A stretch of 64,000 bases of DNA from Mucilaginibacter gilvus (lineage in GTDB: Bacteria; Bacteroidota; Bacteroidia; Sphingobacteriales; Sphingobacteriaceae), in assembly GCF_004054195.1 (NCBI RefSeq), contig NZ_SBIW01000003.1, forward strand, positions 806,001-870,000, read 5' to 3'. Made by a program: the position numbers and the translations under genes. Shown here piece by piece: positions 1 to 9,754 of this stretch. The notes under the pieces are model-generated. The model was given only the letters and a program-made list of their open reading frames with translations, did no database searches and had not been told where the DNA came from. The number at the start of each line of letters is the position of its first letter. Position 1 is the first letter of the stretch.

Positions 1-1716
1 GTGATGGGCGTTACTTTGTTAACTGTAAGCGTATCAAGATATTTGTTCGATAACAAAAAATGGGTGGTACAACCCGCGTTGGTGGCCGATAAAAGCGGCG
101 CGCGTATGTTCAGTTATAACCCGCGGATCGCTATCCTGATGAACAGACTTCAGGCAGGGTCAATATATGACCGCGATGGCGTATTGCTGGCTACCAGCAA
201 GCCTGAGATGATTAAAAAACAACTGGGCCAACTAACCGATGCAGGGGTGGGTAACTACAATATTGATTCGGCCATGCACAAAAGGCTGGACAGGTATTAC
301 CCTTTTGAAGAGCAGATGTTCTTTTGGACGGGCGACGATAACTCCGGCGTGTTCAACGGCAGCAGTAACGGCTACTTCGCCGAATACGAACACGCGGCGG
401 AACTGCGCGGCTTTAAATTGCCAACCACCAACTATAACGTAACCGCTAACCGCTACCGCGAGGACAGGTTCCTGGCGCGTGGTGTAAAAGAAATGACCGT
501 GGTAAAACGCGATTACAGCGCGCTATCGCCATTATTATTAGCCGGGTTAAACAGCACGGCGGTAGATTCGTTCAAAAACCGAAACCGCGATGTACAGTTA
601 TCCATGGATGCCGGCCTGCAAACCAGCATCCAAAAATCAATGGCAACGGATACATCGCTGTTAGATAACCGGGTATCGGTAGTGGTGATGGAATCCAATA
701 CCGGCGATGTACTCGCCTCATCCATGTACCCTTTGCCACCCGTACATAATTGGGAGAAACTCACTATGAGCAATGCCGAGCAAAACCAGCTGAGCAATTG
801 GATGACCACTACCGACCTTGGCTTCACCTACGCGTCTCAGCCAGGTTCAACAGCCAAATTGATCACCTCGTTAGCCTCTTTCAACAAACTTGGGCTCGCG
901 GCAGCCAATAAAAAATTCCAGGTAAGCGATTACGAACGCATCCGCACCAAGGGCCTCGAACCGGATGAAACGGGTTTGATAACGCTGGAAAGAGCCGTTG
1001 TAAAATCAAATAACGTGTACTTTATCAAGTTGGCCAACGAGGAGCACCTGCAGGAAGATATGGCAACGCTCTACTTAAAAACAGGTATGTTCCTGCGTGG
1101 AGTAGGTGGTTATTATTACGGCCGCCAGCAGGAAAATGCGGCACAGGAGGAAAAATGGCGTACCGTATGGCGTAAAACCGAGTTTAACACCAAACCGCGT
1201 TACGATCCTAATAACATCCGTCGTACCCGTGCAAAAGGCATTTCGGGTATGGCATGGGGGCAGGGTGAACTCATCGCTACCCCGGCATCTGTCGCAAGGC
1301 TCGCTTCTGGCATTGCCAATGGCGGCACCATGCCAAACAACCGGTATGTGCTTAAATTCAGCGACTCGGCAACTTCGGTAAAACCGGGCATCCAGCTGGC
1401 TAACGATCCAAAGTACGCCCAACTGATGCGCCAGTACATGATAGAACAAAGCGCGCCAAAGGCTTTCACTTTGGGCATCTCAGTAGCGGGTAAAACCGGT
1501 ACGCCGGAACGGATCTGGAAGAAACAGCAGATAAACGATGGCTGGTACGTGTTTTTTGCGCCAAAACAAAAGGGCAGCGGTAATATTGTGGTTTGCGTGC
1601 GTATAGAATCCACAAAGGGGTCATCTGACGCGGTTAAATTGGCCGGGAAGCATGTAATACCATTTTTGTTGAAAAAGGGTTATATAAAAAGCATTGTTGA
1701 GCAAACAAATGAATAA
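1..1716 (+). CDS. Penicillin-binding transpeptidase, 5' end cut by window edge
   Basis: This is a D,D-transpeptidase that would cross-link peptidoglycan at the inner membrane. The three active-site motifs are all visible: SxxK as S283-T-A-K286, SxN as S336-N-N338, and K498-T-G500. An N-terminal hydrophobic stretch and an IYDRDG motif near residue 57 match the class B PBP (FtsI/PBP2) N-terminal region. The frame is open from base 1, so the true start may lie upstream; the protein may also be fused to or preceded by a RodA/FtsW-type partner outside the window. It is followed after 61 bp by an FHA gene and a Ser/Thr kinase, so it may be a client of phospho-signalling (inference). The class is confident; the exact PBP subtype is not. 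Confidence 0.85.
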   Translation: MMGVTLLTVSVSRYLFDNKKWVVQPALVADKSGARMFSYNPRIAILMNRLQAGSIYDRDGVLLATSKPEMIKKQLGQLTDAGVGNYNIDSAMHKRLDRYYPFEEQMFFWTGDDNSGVFNGSSNGYFAEYEHAAELRGFKLPTTNYNVTANRYREDRFLARGVKEMTVVKRDYSALSPLLLAGLNSTAVDSFKNRNRDVQLSMDAGLQTSIQKSMATDTSLLDNRVSVVVMESNTGDVLASSMYPLPPVHNWEKLTMSNAEQNQLSNWMTTTDLGFTYASQPGSTAKLITSLASFNKLGLAAANKKFQVSDYERIRTKGLEPDETGLITLERAVVKSNNVYFIKLANEEHLQEDMATLYLKTGMFLRGVGGYYYGRQQENAAQEEKWRTVWRKTEFNTKPRYDPNNIRRTRAKGISGMAWGQGELIATPASVARLASGIANGGTMPNNRYVLKFSDSATSVKPGIQLANDPKYAQLMRQYMIEQSAPKAFTLGISVAGKTGTPERIWKKQQINDGWYVFFAPKQKGSGNIVVCVRIESTKGSSDAVKLAGKHVIPFLLKKGYIKSIVEQTNE

Positions 1717-1777
1717 TGGTAGGGGTTAAAAAGAGTGTCGTCAAGGCACAATTACACATAAAATTACAAGTATTAGC

Positions 1778-2566
1778 ATGATATTTAATTTGTTCAGCAG
1801 CGAGGGGAAGAATCGCCCGGATGACGTGAAAAGCCTACGCCATGCTTTACTTCAGTTCATCAAACAGGAATTACAAAAGGCCGAAGGGGGCGAGGGGGCC
1901 AATATTAAGGGCCTGAGCCTGTACCTCAACTGTAGCGCTACCGACAGGCACATGTACGAAGCCGCGGTTTACGCAGAGCAGCCGGATGTGTTTAAAGACG
2001 AAATTCAAAAAATAGCCGACGACTTCGATCTTGGTTTACCCGCTCGCTGGACGCTGGATGTGCTGTTCGACGAAGAAGTGCCCGGAGAAGCGGTTAAGCT
2101 ACAAAACCTGGATGCCGCGTTTTTCATTAAAACGAGCAAGCATTTTATTAAACAAACAGCAACTGCTTATATTCGTGTTTTAAATGGCGAAACCGAACTG
2201 AAAGAATATACACTTGCATCCGGCGTGGATAAAACAAACATCGGTCGCGATAAGAAGGCGCAGGCCGAGGATGGCTTTTTCCGCACCAACCAGATCGCCT
2301 TCCCGTCAGAAAGCGGCGACGTTGCCAACAAATATGTAAGCCGCCAGCACGCCCACATCGAGTGGAACGTAGAAGCGCAACGTTTTATGCTTTTTGCCGA
2401 TGAAGGTGGTATCCCGCCGAGGAATAAGATCAAGATAAAGGAAGATAAAAGCGATAAAGTAATAAAGCTGCATTCAACCGCTATTGGCCACCCGTTAAAG
2501 GAGTGCGACCAGATCATCTTAGGCGAATCTGCCGTTTTAGAATTTAGCTATCAACCCCTTACCTAA
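1778..2566 (+). CDS. FHA-domain phosphopeptide-binding protein
   Basis: A 262-residue soluble protein without a signal peptide. The C-terminal half, about residues 145-260, has the forkhead-associated signature: an NIGR stretch, then VSRQHAHI, the SxxH that contacts phosphothreonine. The N-terminal 120 residues are a separate unrecognised domain; in actinobacterial FhaA an N-terminal DUF3662 domain holds the equivalent position, but I cannot confirm homology. Its stop codon overlaps the kinase start as TAATG, so the two are probably translationally coupled. The likely role is to bind the autophosphorylated kinase or a phosphorylated cell-wall protein. The FHA call is firm, the role is inferred. 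Confidence 0.85.
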   Translation: MIFNLFSSEGKNRPDDVKSLRHALLQFIKQELQKAEGGEGANIKGLSLYLNCSATDRHMYEAAVYAEQPDVFKDEIQKIADDFDLGLPARWTLDVLFDEEVPGEAVKLQNLDAAFFIKTSKHFIKQTATAYIRVLNGETELKEYTLASGVDKTNIGRDKKAQAEDGFFRTNQIAFPSESGDVANKYVSRQHAHIEWNVEAQRFMLFADEGGIPPRNKIKIKEDKSDKVIKLHSTAIGHPLKECDQIILGESAVLEFSYQPLT

Positions 2567-3939
2567 TGAGTAAAGTTTTTACCATAGCGGATGGATTAGA
2601 GAATTTGGGTGCCCTGCGAACGGGCGGTCAGGGTTCTGTGTATAAAGGTAGGCGAACAGGCGTCATCTACTCCGCCGTAAAGCTGATCCCCACACCCGTT
2701 TACTCCGAAAGCGGCGACGATAAAAACTATCGCAACTTCCAGAATGAGGTTGCCAAACTGCAAAAGGTAAACGAGATCCCCAACCCCAACGTTGTAAAAA
2801 TATTAAGCTTCGGCATTACCGAGAGCGGCTCATTTCCGTTCATCGAGATGGAATACATTGAGGGGCCCGATCTGAGCGAACTGCTGCAACCACCACATGA
2901 AAAGATCTTCACGCTAAAAGAACTGCTAAAAGTTGCCGACCAGCTGGCCTGTGCGCTGGCTCATTGCCACACTGTAGGCGTAAAACACGGCGACGTAAAA
3001 AGCAATAACGTAAAATATAATATCCACACAGGTAATTATGTACTGCTCGATTTCGGCCTGGCCATTATGAGCGAAGAGCAGCGTCGAAGCAGCATCCGCA
3101 ATGCCGGAGCCGTGGAATTTATGGCACCTGAGCAGCAGGAGGGCAAAATGTTACTGCAAACCGATGTGTACAGCTACGGGGTGATTCTGTACGAATTACT
3201 TACCGGGCAAGTGCCATTCCCATTGGATGGGAATGGAGATACCGGTCGCAATACCGTAATGGTGCGCCATCTGGAAGCCCCCGTACCCGATGCGATGAAA
3301 ACCCGCAAGGCCAACCTTCCGCAAAGCTGGGATGCTGATAAACAGGCATTAGAAATGCAGGTACCTGCCTGGTTGCTTAATCTGGTAGAAAAATGCCTGC
3401 AAAAGAACCCATACGACCGTTTTCCCGATGGTAACCAACTCCATAATGCTATAATAGGTGGCAGCCTGGCATCGGCAGATAACGGCTTAATGGGTGTTGG
3501 CCCGGCTACCTTATTAAACGAGAACGAAAAACTGCAAACCCAGCTGCAAGAACGCAGCGACCCAGAAAAAGTAGGCATCCTGAAAATGGACGGTGGTGTG
3601 GTACACATGCACAAAACCGTGTTTAGCGGCCTGTTATTTCTAATGGTGCTGTTTATGGGCTTGTTTGCTTATTCATCGCTTACCAAAAAATCGGGTGGTG
3701 AAGCATACAATCCTGTAGCCGCCGAAGCTAAGATGAAACCTTATAAATCGGCGCTTTTTATTAACTCTTATAATTTCGATAGCGTAAAAAGAGCGCGGCA
3801 ATTGGCCCGTTTAAAGGCCGATTCCATTGCTAAAGCTAAAGCAGAAATTATAAGGCAGCAAGCAGCAGGCACAACGGAAATACCCCATGCGGGCGAAAAA
3901 CCTAAAAAGAAGAGAAAGAAGTTTTTGGGATTATTTTAG
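2566..3939 (+). CDS. Membrane-anchored Hanks-type Ser/Thr protein kinase
   Basis: Cytoplasmic kinase domain at about residues 15-300, with a glycine loop (GGQGSVYKG), ATP lysine K39, catalytic loop H141-G-D143, magnesium loop D162-F-G164 and A187-P-E189. The loop is HGD rather than HRD, which puts it among non-RD kinases that often do not need activation-loop phosphorylation. One membrane helix at about 352-370 is followed by an 85-residue extracytoplasmic tail that ends in a lysine/arginine-rich patch (KPKKKRKK). There are no PASTA repeats, so muropeptide sensing as in PknB is not indicated. It is coupled to the FHA gene upstream and the last gene of the visible cluster. Confidence 0.92.
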   Translation: MSKVFTIADGLENLGALRTGGQGSVYKGRRTGVIYSAVKLIPTPVYSESGDDKNYRNFQNEVAKLQKVNEIPNPNVVKILSFGITESGSFPFIEMEYIEGPDLSELLQPPHEKIFTLKELLKVADQLACALAHCHTVGVKHGDVKSNNVKYNIHTGNYVLLDFGLAIMSEEQRRSSIRNAGAVEFMAPEQQEGKMLLQTDVYSYGVILYELLTGQVPFPLDGNGDTGRNTVMVRHLEAPVPDAMKTRKANLPQSWDADKQALEMQVPAWLLNLVEKCLQKNPYDRFPDGNQLHNAIIGGSLASADNGLMGVGPATLLNENEKLQTQLQERSDPEKVGILKMDGGVVHMHKTVFSGLLFLMVLFMGLFAYSSLTKKSGGEAYNPVAAEAKMKPYKSALFINSYNFDSVKRARQLARLKADSIAKAKAEIIRQQAAGTTEIPHAGEKPKKKRKKFLGLF

Positions 3940-3984
3940 CAGGGAAAGGGGTGGCGATTCCTTTCTTCCGCACCAAATGATAGT

Positions 3985-4149
3985 TTAACTGGTTCCGCCG
4001 CAGCTATATACCCGCAGCCCACGGGTACGTATTTTGTCCTTTGCCTGCAATAAGTAGATAAATTTTAATGTGCTGCCGCTATCGAAATTCCGCTGCTGAT
4101 ACAGCCCGCCGATACCGATTTGAAGCTTTTTGATACCGCCGCCATCCAT
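3985..4149 (-). other. Possible 54-codon small ORF or gene remnant in a 295-bp spacer
   Basis: The spacer between the kinase and the MFS gene holds one minus-strand frame of 54 codons from ATG 4149 (a second ATG at 4145) to TAA 3985. The middle of its translation (LKFIYLLQAKDKIRTRGLRV) reads like protein rather than random sequence, but I do not recognise it and see no signal peptide or domain. It is antisense to both neighbours and has no clear promoter. It could be a remnant or chance; low confidence. Confidence 0.2.
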
Positions 4150-4234
4150 TCAGCCGCCGCGGTAGATTTTATTTTAAATTAGGACAGTCCACCGCTATTA
4201 CTTAACACTAAAAATTGCATACTTTTAAAACGTT

Positions 4235-5554
4235 ATGCAAGTAAAAAACGACAAAAAGATCATCCGTGCCTGGGCCATGTTCGATTGGGCCAACTCGGCC
4301 TATAACCTAGTGATCACAACTACTATTTTCCCGGCTTACTATGTTGCTATCACCACTAACGACGATAATGGGAACCAGGTGCATTTTTTTGGTCATAACT
4401 TCATTAACACGGCGCTGCAAGATTATTCGCTGGCATTCGCTTATCTTATTATGGTGCTGCTGCTGCCTATCCTCAGCTCCATTGCCGACTATCGCGGCAA
4501 TAAAAAGGTGTTTATGCAATTCTTTACCATATTGGGCTCGCTTGCCTGCTGCGGGCTTTTCTTTTTTGATGCCGAACATATCGAACGGGGAATCATTTGC
4601 TTCGCCTTAGCAGCTATTGGTTACAGCGGTGGTTTTGTGTTCTATAACTCCTACCTGCCGGAAATAGCGACACTCAACATGCAGGACAGGGTAAGCGCCA
4701 AGGGTTTTAACTATGGCTACGTGGGCAGCGTTTTGCTGCAGCTGATATGTTTTGTATTTGTACTGATGCCCGATAAATTTGGTTTAACAAAGGGGAGCGC
4801 GTCGCAATTATCTTTTTTGCTGGTAGGTATCTGGTGGATAGGTTTTGCTACCATACCTTTTAGGATATTACCAAAGGGCAGCCCCAACGCGCGTACGCAC
4901 CAACACAACATTATTAAAGGTGGGTTTATAGAACTGGGTAAAGTTTGGGCAAAAATAAAACACATGCCTATGTTAAGGGGCTATTTGCCGGCATTCTTCT
5001 TTTATTCGATGGGGGTGCAAACCATTATGTTGGTGGCTACCGCCTTTGGGGCCAAAGAGTTAAAAATGGGTACATCGCAACTCATTTCCATCATTTTAAT
5101 TATACAGATCATCGCCATAGTTGGCGCCACGGTTATGTCTCGCTTATCGGGCAAATATGGTAACGTCCGGATCTTAATACTGGTAGTATTTATTTGGATA
5201 GGGGTTTGCATCGCGGCTTATTTTACCACAACCGTTACCGAGTTTTATATGATCGCGGTAGTAGTTGGTGTGGTGATGGGAGGGATCCAATCGCTTTCGC
5301 GCTCCACCTATTCTAAATATTTGCCGCAGGACATTACCGATACGGCATCTTTTTTCAGCTTTTACGATGTTACTGAAAAACTATCTATCGTAGGAGGATT
5401 ATTCAGCTTTGGCTTTATAGAAGAAATGACTGGCAGTATGCGTAACTCCACGCTGGTGTTGTGCGGCTTTTTTATAATAGGATTGCTATTCCTGTTTTTG
5501 TTGCTCAGAATCGAGAAGAAAGTTCTAAAAAATTCGGAATTTAGCGCGGTATAA
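4235..5554 (+). CDS. MFS permease of the Atg22/UMF1 family
   Basis: A 439-residue membrane protein with about 12 hydrophobic segments. The N-terminus (AMFDWANSAYNLVITT) is the signature of the UMF1/Atg22-like branch of the major facilitator superfamily, which includes the yeast vacuolar amino-acid effluxer. The substrate in bacteria is unknown. A characteristic GGIQSLSRSTYSKYLP stretch occurs near residue 350. The next gene starts 10 bp after its stop, so the two are probably cotranscribed. Confidence 0.85.
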   Translation: MQVKNDKKIIRAWAMFDWANSAYNLVITTTIFPAYYVAITTNDDNGNQVHFFGHNFINTALQDYSLAFAYLIMVLLLPILSSIADYRGNKKVFMQFFTILGSLACCGLFFFDAEHIERGIICFALAAIGYSGGFVFYNSYLPEIATLNMQDRVSAKGFNYGYVGSVLLQLICFVFVLMPDKFGLTKGSASQLSFLLVGIWWIGFATIPFRILPKGSPNARTHQHNIIKGGFIELGKVWAKIKHMPMLRGYLPAFFFYSMGVQTIMLVATAFGAKELKMGTSQLISIILIIQIIAIVGATVMSRLSGKYGNVRILILVVFIWIGVCIAAYFTTTVTEFYMIAVVVGVVMGGIQSLSRSTYSKYLPQDITDTASFFSFYDVTEKLSIVGGLFSFGFIEEMTGSMRNSTLVLCGFFIIGLLFLFLLLRIEKKVLKNSEFSAV

Positions 5555-5564
5555 TTTTGTGCAG

Positions 5565-6293
5565 ATGATTGTAGAGCTGTTTATTCCGTGTTTTGTAGAC
5601 CAGTTATATCCCGATACCGCTTTTAATACGGTTAAGGTGCTCGAAAAAGCCGGATGCGTGGTAAACTATAACCCGGCGCAAACCTGTTGTGGTCAGCCTG
5701 CGTTTAACGCCGGTTTTTGGGATGATGCCAAAGCCGTAGGCAGCAAGTTCCTCAACGATTTCCCGGAAGACAGCGTTATTGTATCGCCATCGGCATCCTG
5801 TACGGGCATGGTGCGTAATTACTACAATGATCTTTTTACCAACACCACATCGCACAATAAGTGCCGCAACATCCAAAGTAACATATACGAACTGAGCGAT
5901 TTTTTGGTGAACATACTACAGGTAGATTATTTTGGTGCCGAGTTGGAAGGCCGCGCCGTTTATCACGATAGCTGCGCCGGCCTGCGCGAATGCAAGATCA
6001 AAGAGGAGCCACGTAAACTGTTATCCAAAGTATTGGGGCTGGAGCTGGTTGACCTGAAAGACGGCGAAACCTGCTGTGGCTTTGGCGGTACTTTTGCCGT
6101 TAAGTTTGATGCCATTTCTACCGCTATGGCACAGCAAAAGGTTTATAACGCCATTGATGCCAAGGCCGACTACATTATTTCTACCGATGCCTCCTGCCTG
6201 CTGCACATGCAAGGGTATATCAATAAAAACAACCTGCCCATCAAAACCATTCACATTGCCGATGTGCTTGCGCACGGCTGGGGAAATGTGTAA
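5565..6293 (+). CDS. LutA/YkgE-type (Fe-S)-binding cysteine-rich-domain protein
   Basis: A 242-residue protein with two CCG-type cysteine-rich repeats: CCGQPAFNAG near residue 40 and CCGFGGTFA near 170, plus HDSCAGLREC near 135. This architecture is that of LutA/YkgE, the Fe-S/heterodisulfide-reductase-like subunit of the LutABC L-lactate oxidation system. LutB and LutC are not adjacent, so a lactate role is not shown here. I place the start at ATG 5565; a GTG lies two codons upstream at 5559. Probably in an operon with the MFS gene. Confidence 0.85.
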   Translation: MIVELFIPCFVDQLYPDTAFNTVKVLEKAGCVVNYNPAQTCCGQPAFNAGFWDDAKAVGSKFLNDFPEDSVIVSPSASCTGMVRNYYNDLFTNTTSHNKCRNIQSNIYELSDFLVNILQVDYFGAELEGRAVYHDSCAGLRECKIKEEPRKLLSKVLGLELVDLKDGETCCGFGGTFAVKFDAISTAMAQQKVYNAIDAKADYIISTDASCLLHMQGYINKNNLPIKTIHIADVLAHGWGNV

Positions 6294-6342
6294 CCGGGAT
6301 TTATACGATTTAATGGATTTTATCTTTATAGTCGTTCAGTCT

Positions 6343-7743
6343 CTATAACTCGTAAGTAACACTTTTCTCCGGTATGATCACTTTATAACCTTCGGGTTCC
6401 AGGGCATCTGCTAATGCCTGCATACTCACGGTCTCGCCATGTACCAGGAACACGCCCTTAATCTTGTTTACATCTTGCTGCTTAATATTGTTCAACAGGT
6501 CCTCATGGTCGCCGTGAGCGCTTAATACATCCGTTTTCTGGATGGTGGCATACACGGACAGGTCGCGGTCTTTAATGTGAACGATAGGATCGCCACGCAG
6601 TAATCGGTAACCTAAAGTACCTTTGGCGCAATACCCGATGAACAGGATAGTACAGTAGTAATTTTGGATATTATAAAAAAGGTGATCCTGTATACGGCCG
6701 CCCTCCAGCATCCCTGCCGAAGAAATAATGATACAAGGTTCGTAGTAGTTAGAAACCTGTCGGCTATCTTTCAGGGTTTCTACATAGGTAAGGTTATCAA
6801 ATTCAAATTCGTCGCCCTGCTTATTGTAAAACTCCTGCGCCTCGGGGTTTACCAGGCTATGATGCTTGCGGAAAATGTCGGTAGCACGTGTGGCCATCGG
6901 GCTATCTACAAAAATGGCAACCGGCGGCAGCAAACCCGTGCTAAAGATCTTGTTAAGCGCAAACACCAGCGACTGTGTACGCCCGATACTGAATGCCGGG
7001 ATAATTAACCGGCCCTGTTCTTTAATACAAACCTTATCTATAGTTTCAACCAAGGTTTCTTCTACAGATTTGCCCTTGGTATGCATCCGGCCACCGTAGG
7101 TAGCTTCACTTACTATATAATCTACAGGAGGCAGAGGCTCCGGATCGTTCAATACCGGGTAATTTTTACGGCCAATATCGCCGGTGAAAGCAATTGATTT
7201 CTCGACGCCGTCTTCCATCACCTTAAATACAGCTGCGGCAGCGCCCAGTAAATGGCCCGCCTGGATAAAGGTGAGTTCGATATCGCCATTGATGCAGAAC
7301 GGGCGATTGAAACCAATAGTTACAAAGCGTTCCACCGTATCCATTACATGTTTTTGCAGGTACAATGGTTGCGGCCCGCTGCCACTGCTATGCTTGTGGC
7401 GTTTGCGATTTCGCCTGCCTTTATCTGCTTTACTTAAAAAAATATTTACCGAATCGATAAGCAGGAGTTCGGTAAGATCGGCAGTAGGGGGTGTGCAAAG
7501 TATCTGTCCTTTAAAACCCATGCGGACAAGCGTAGGTAAATTGCCCGAGTGGTCGATATGCGCGTGAGTAAGCACCACCACATCAATTTGCTCCGGGTCG
7601 AAGCCGAAATCTTCGTTCACCTGCAAATTATGGTCCTTTTCGTAATCAAGCCCGCAATCAATCAGTATTTTATATTGGCCAACCTGTAGCAAATGCATAC
7701 TACCGGTTACCTGCCGGGCCGCCCCGTGTATAGTTAGTTTCAT
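6343..7743 (-). CDS. MBL-fold beta-CASP hydrolase with RNA-specificity domain
   Basis: A 466-residue metallo-beta-lactamase-fold protein with the zinc motif H60-A-H-I-D64-H65. The middle region matches the beta-CASP insertion of RNA-processing nucleases, and the C-terminus (SAHGDHEDLLN, then VFLVHGE) matches the RMMBL domain. Family members are exo- or endoribonucleases of the CPSF-73/YsiI type, so a role in RNA processing or decay is likely; the target is unknown. A lysine/arginine-rich insertion near residues 105-120 is probably a surface loop. It converges on the LutA-like gene. Confidence 0.88.
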   Translation of the reverse strand: MKLTIHGAARQVTGSMHLLQVGQYKILIDCGLDYEKDHNLQVNEDFGFDPEQIDVVVLTHAHIDHSGNLPTLVRMGFKGQILCTPPTADLTELLLIDSVNIFLSKADKGRRNRKRHKHSSGSGPQPLYLQKHVMDTVERFVTIGFNRPFCINGDIELTFIQAGHLLGAAAAVFKVMEDGVEKSIAFTGDIGRKNYPVLNDPEPLPPVDYIVSEATYGGRMHTKGKSVEETLVETIDKVCIKEQGRLIIPAFSIGRTQSLVFALNKIFSTGLLPPVAIFVDSPMATRATDIFRKHHSLVNPEAQEFYNKQGDEFEFDNLTYVETLKDSRQVSNYYEPCIIISSAGMLEGGRIQDHLFYNIQNYYCTILFIGYCAKGTLGYRLLRGDPIVHIKDRDLSVYATIQKTDVLSAHGDHEDLLNNIKQQDVNKIKGVFLVHGETVSMQALADALEPEGYKVIIPEKSVTYEL

Positions 7744-7780
7744 TTTTTTAGTTCATTGGTTCATTAGTTCAGTTGTTCAG

Positions 7781-7918
7781 TTGTTCATTGGTGCATAGTT
7801 TGTTACTGTGTCGCCAATAATTTATGTGGACTAAGAACTCGTTTGTTAATTGCAAAATAGGTAATTGTTCGTGTGTTCTTGCAGATTGCAAGTTCATCAG
7901 CTTTGCACCAATGAACAA
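7781..7918. repeat. 138-bp intergenic element bounded by 15-bp inverted repeats
   Basis: The two ends are perfect inverted copies: TTGTTCATTGGTGCA at 7781-7795 and TGCACCAATGAACAA at 7904-7918. Just outside the left arm, 7750-7790 holds iterated GTTCATT/GTTCAGTT words. There is no coding frame inside. It fills the spacer between two minus-strand genes. See the similarly built element at 12341-12478. Confidence 0.6.
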
Positions 7919-7921
7919 AAC

Positions 7922-9754
7922 CTACTGCACATCATATTGCAATTGGCTCAAATACCGGTACAGACCCTGCTCGTTTGCTACCAGTTCCTGGTGGGTGCCG
8001 TTCTCAATAATATTGCCTTTTTCCAGTACGATAATTTTATCCGCCTCGCGGATGGTGGATAAGCGGTGGGCGATGATGATGGAGGTACGCCCTTTCATCA
8101 GTTCCTCCAAAGCTTCCTGCACCAAGCGCTCCGATTCGGAGTCTAACGACGAGGTTGCCTCATCGAGGATCAATATAGCAGGATTTTTTAACAATGCACG
8201 TGCAATTGCGATCCGCTGGCGTTGCCCGCCAGAAAGTTTTACACCACGTTCGCCCACAACGGTTTCATAAGCCTCGGGGAATGAGGTGATAAACTGGTCG
8301 GCATTGGCGCGTTTAGCGGCTTGAATTATTTCTTCTTTTGTGGCGTTTAACTTACCGTAGGCAATATTTTCCATAATAGTACCGCCAAACAGCAATACAT
8401 CCTGCGGAACAATGGCCACCTGATTACGAATGTCCGTCAGGGCAAATTCGTCCGCAGGCCTGCCGTCGAATAAAATAGTGCCGCTTTGCGGATGGTAAAA
8501 TTGTAGTATCAAAGCGGCTGTGGTAGATTTACCGGAACCACTCGGCCCAACTATAGCCACACGCTGCCCGGCTTTAGCATCGAACGATATGCCGTTTAAA
8601 ACGGTGAGTTCGGAACGGGAGGGGTAGGCGAAGTGAACGTCGGAAAAGGATAGATTACCATGTATCGTTTGCTTTATTTCATTCTCGCTGGCGTTGATGG
8701 AAACATCCTCGCCGGTTTCGCCTAATATCTCCAGCACACGCTCTGATGCGCCCACCGCTTTTTGCAAATTGGCATACAGATCTGGCAGACTGCCCATAGC
8801 CGCGCTAATGAAAGCGGCATAAACAATAAAGTTTGTCAATTGCCCGAATGTTAAGCCTTTATCATGGATAGATACCAGGTAAGACCCATACCATATTTCG
8901 CTGAACACAGTACCGAAGAGGCAAAAAACAATAAACGCCCCGAACATGCCACGGTACTTAGCGCCTTTTACGGCGATAGTAACCACACGCTGTAGAGTTT
9001 TATCATACCGACCGGCCTCAAAGGCTTCGTTTACGAAGGCTTTTACATTGGCAATGCCTTGCAGTGTTTCTTCCACAATAGTGTTCGATTCTGCCAACTG
9101 ATCTTGTGCCTCGCGGGAGATCCCCCTAATAAATTTACCAAATACAATAGCGATTACGATGAGCACAGGCAATATCACTAACAAGGCGATAGTAAGCTTC
9201 CAGGAGATAATGACCAATAAAGTGATACCACCAACCAGGATAATCACCTGCCTTATGATTTCGGCAAAGGTGGTTGTGAGTACTTCCTGTATCTGCGAAA
9301 GATCGGCAGAGATGCGGCTATTCAATTCGCCAACCCTGCGGTTAGCAAAAAAGTTCATGGGGAGGGTGATGAGTTTAAAATAGGTATCGCGGCGGATAGC
9401 CGCCAACGATCTCTCGGCGACCTGCACAAACCAGGTAATGCGGAAGTAGGATACAAAGCCCTGTAAAAAAAGCACCACAATAGCCACTTCGCCTATTTTT
9501 TTAAGGTCGGCAGGTATAAAGCCAAAACGTTTTACACCTTGCGAAGCATCAATTAGCGCACCAAAAAAACCGGGGAAGGCCAGCCCAACCAAACTGGAAA
9601 TAACCAGGAACGTCAACCCGCCCGCAAACTTTATCCTGTATGGTTTAATGTAGCTTAACAGCTTACCCACATTGCGCAGGCTTTGCGTATTTATTTTCGC
9701 CTTGGGTAACTCAGCTTCTGCCTTGCTGCTACTATTCAATCGTCCTCGTGCCAT
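7922..9754 (-). CDS. ABC exporter, fused permease and ATPase (MsbA-like)
   Basis: A 610-residue half-transporter. An N-terminal six-helix transmembrane domain (about 45-345) is followed by a nucleotide-binding domain with Walker A GPSGSGKST (lysine at about 409), the LSGGQRQRIAIARALL signature, Walker B ILILDEATSSLD and H-loop IAHRLST. It would work as a homodimer exporting lipid or drug substrates. MsbA-type lipid-A/phospholipid flipping is common for this family, but no substrate can be read from sequence. It is a single gene with no obvious partner. Confidence 0.92.
   Translation of the reverse strand: MARGRLNSSSKAEAELPKAKINTQSLRNVGKLLSYIKPYRIKFAGGLTFLVISSLVGLAFPGFFGALIDASQGVKRFGFIPADLKKIGEVAIVVLFLQGFVSYFRITWFVQVAERSLAAIRRDTYFKLITLPMNFFANRRVGELNSRISADLSQIQEVLTTTFAEIIRQVIILVGGITLLVIISWKLTIALLVILPVLIVIAIVFGKFIRGISREAQDQLAESNTIVEETLQGIANVKAFVNEAFEAGRYDKTLQRVVTIAVKGAKYRGMFGAFIVFCLFGTVFSEIWYGSYLVSIHDKGLTFGQLTNFIVYAAFISAAMGSLPDLYANLQKAVGASERVLEILGETGEDVSINASENEIKQTIHGNLSFSDVHFAYPSRSELTVLNGISFDAKAGQRVAIVGPSGSGKSTTAALILQFYHPQSGTILFDGRPADEFALTDIRNQVAIVPQDVLLFGGTIMENIAYGKLNATKEEIIQAAKRANADQFITSFPEAYETVVGERGVKLSGGQRQRIAIARALLKNPAILILDEATSSLDSESERLVQEALEELMKGRTSIIIAHRLSTIREADKIIVLEKGNIIENGTHQELVANEQGLYRYLSQLQYDVQ

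Noticed and set aside
1200..1613. Long minus-strand frames inside the PBP gene
   Set aside because: They are antisense to conserved transpeptidase motifs and their translations are not protein-like.
7441..7460. GAATCGATAA-like words inside genes as further LacI operators
   Set aside because: They are coding, lack the CAATCGATTG symmetry and are not near sugar genes.
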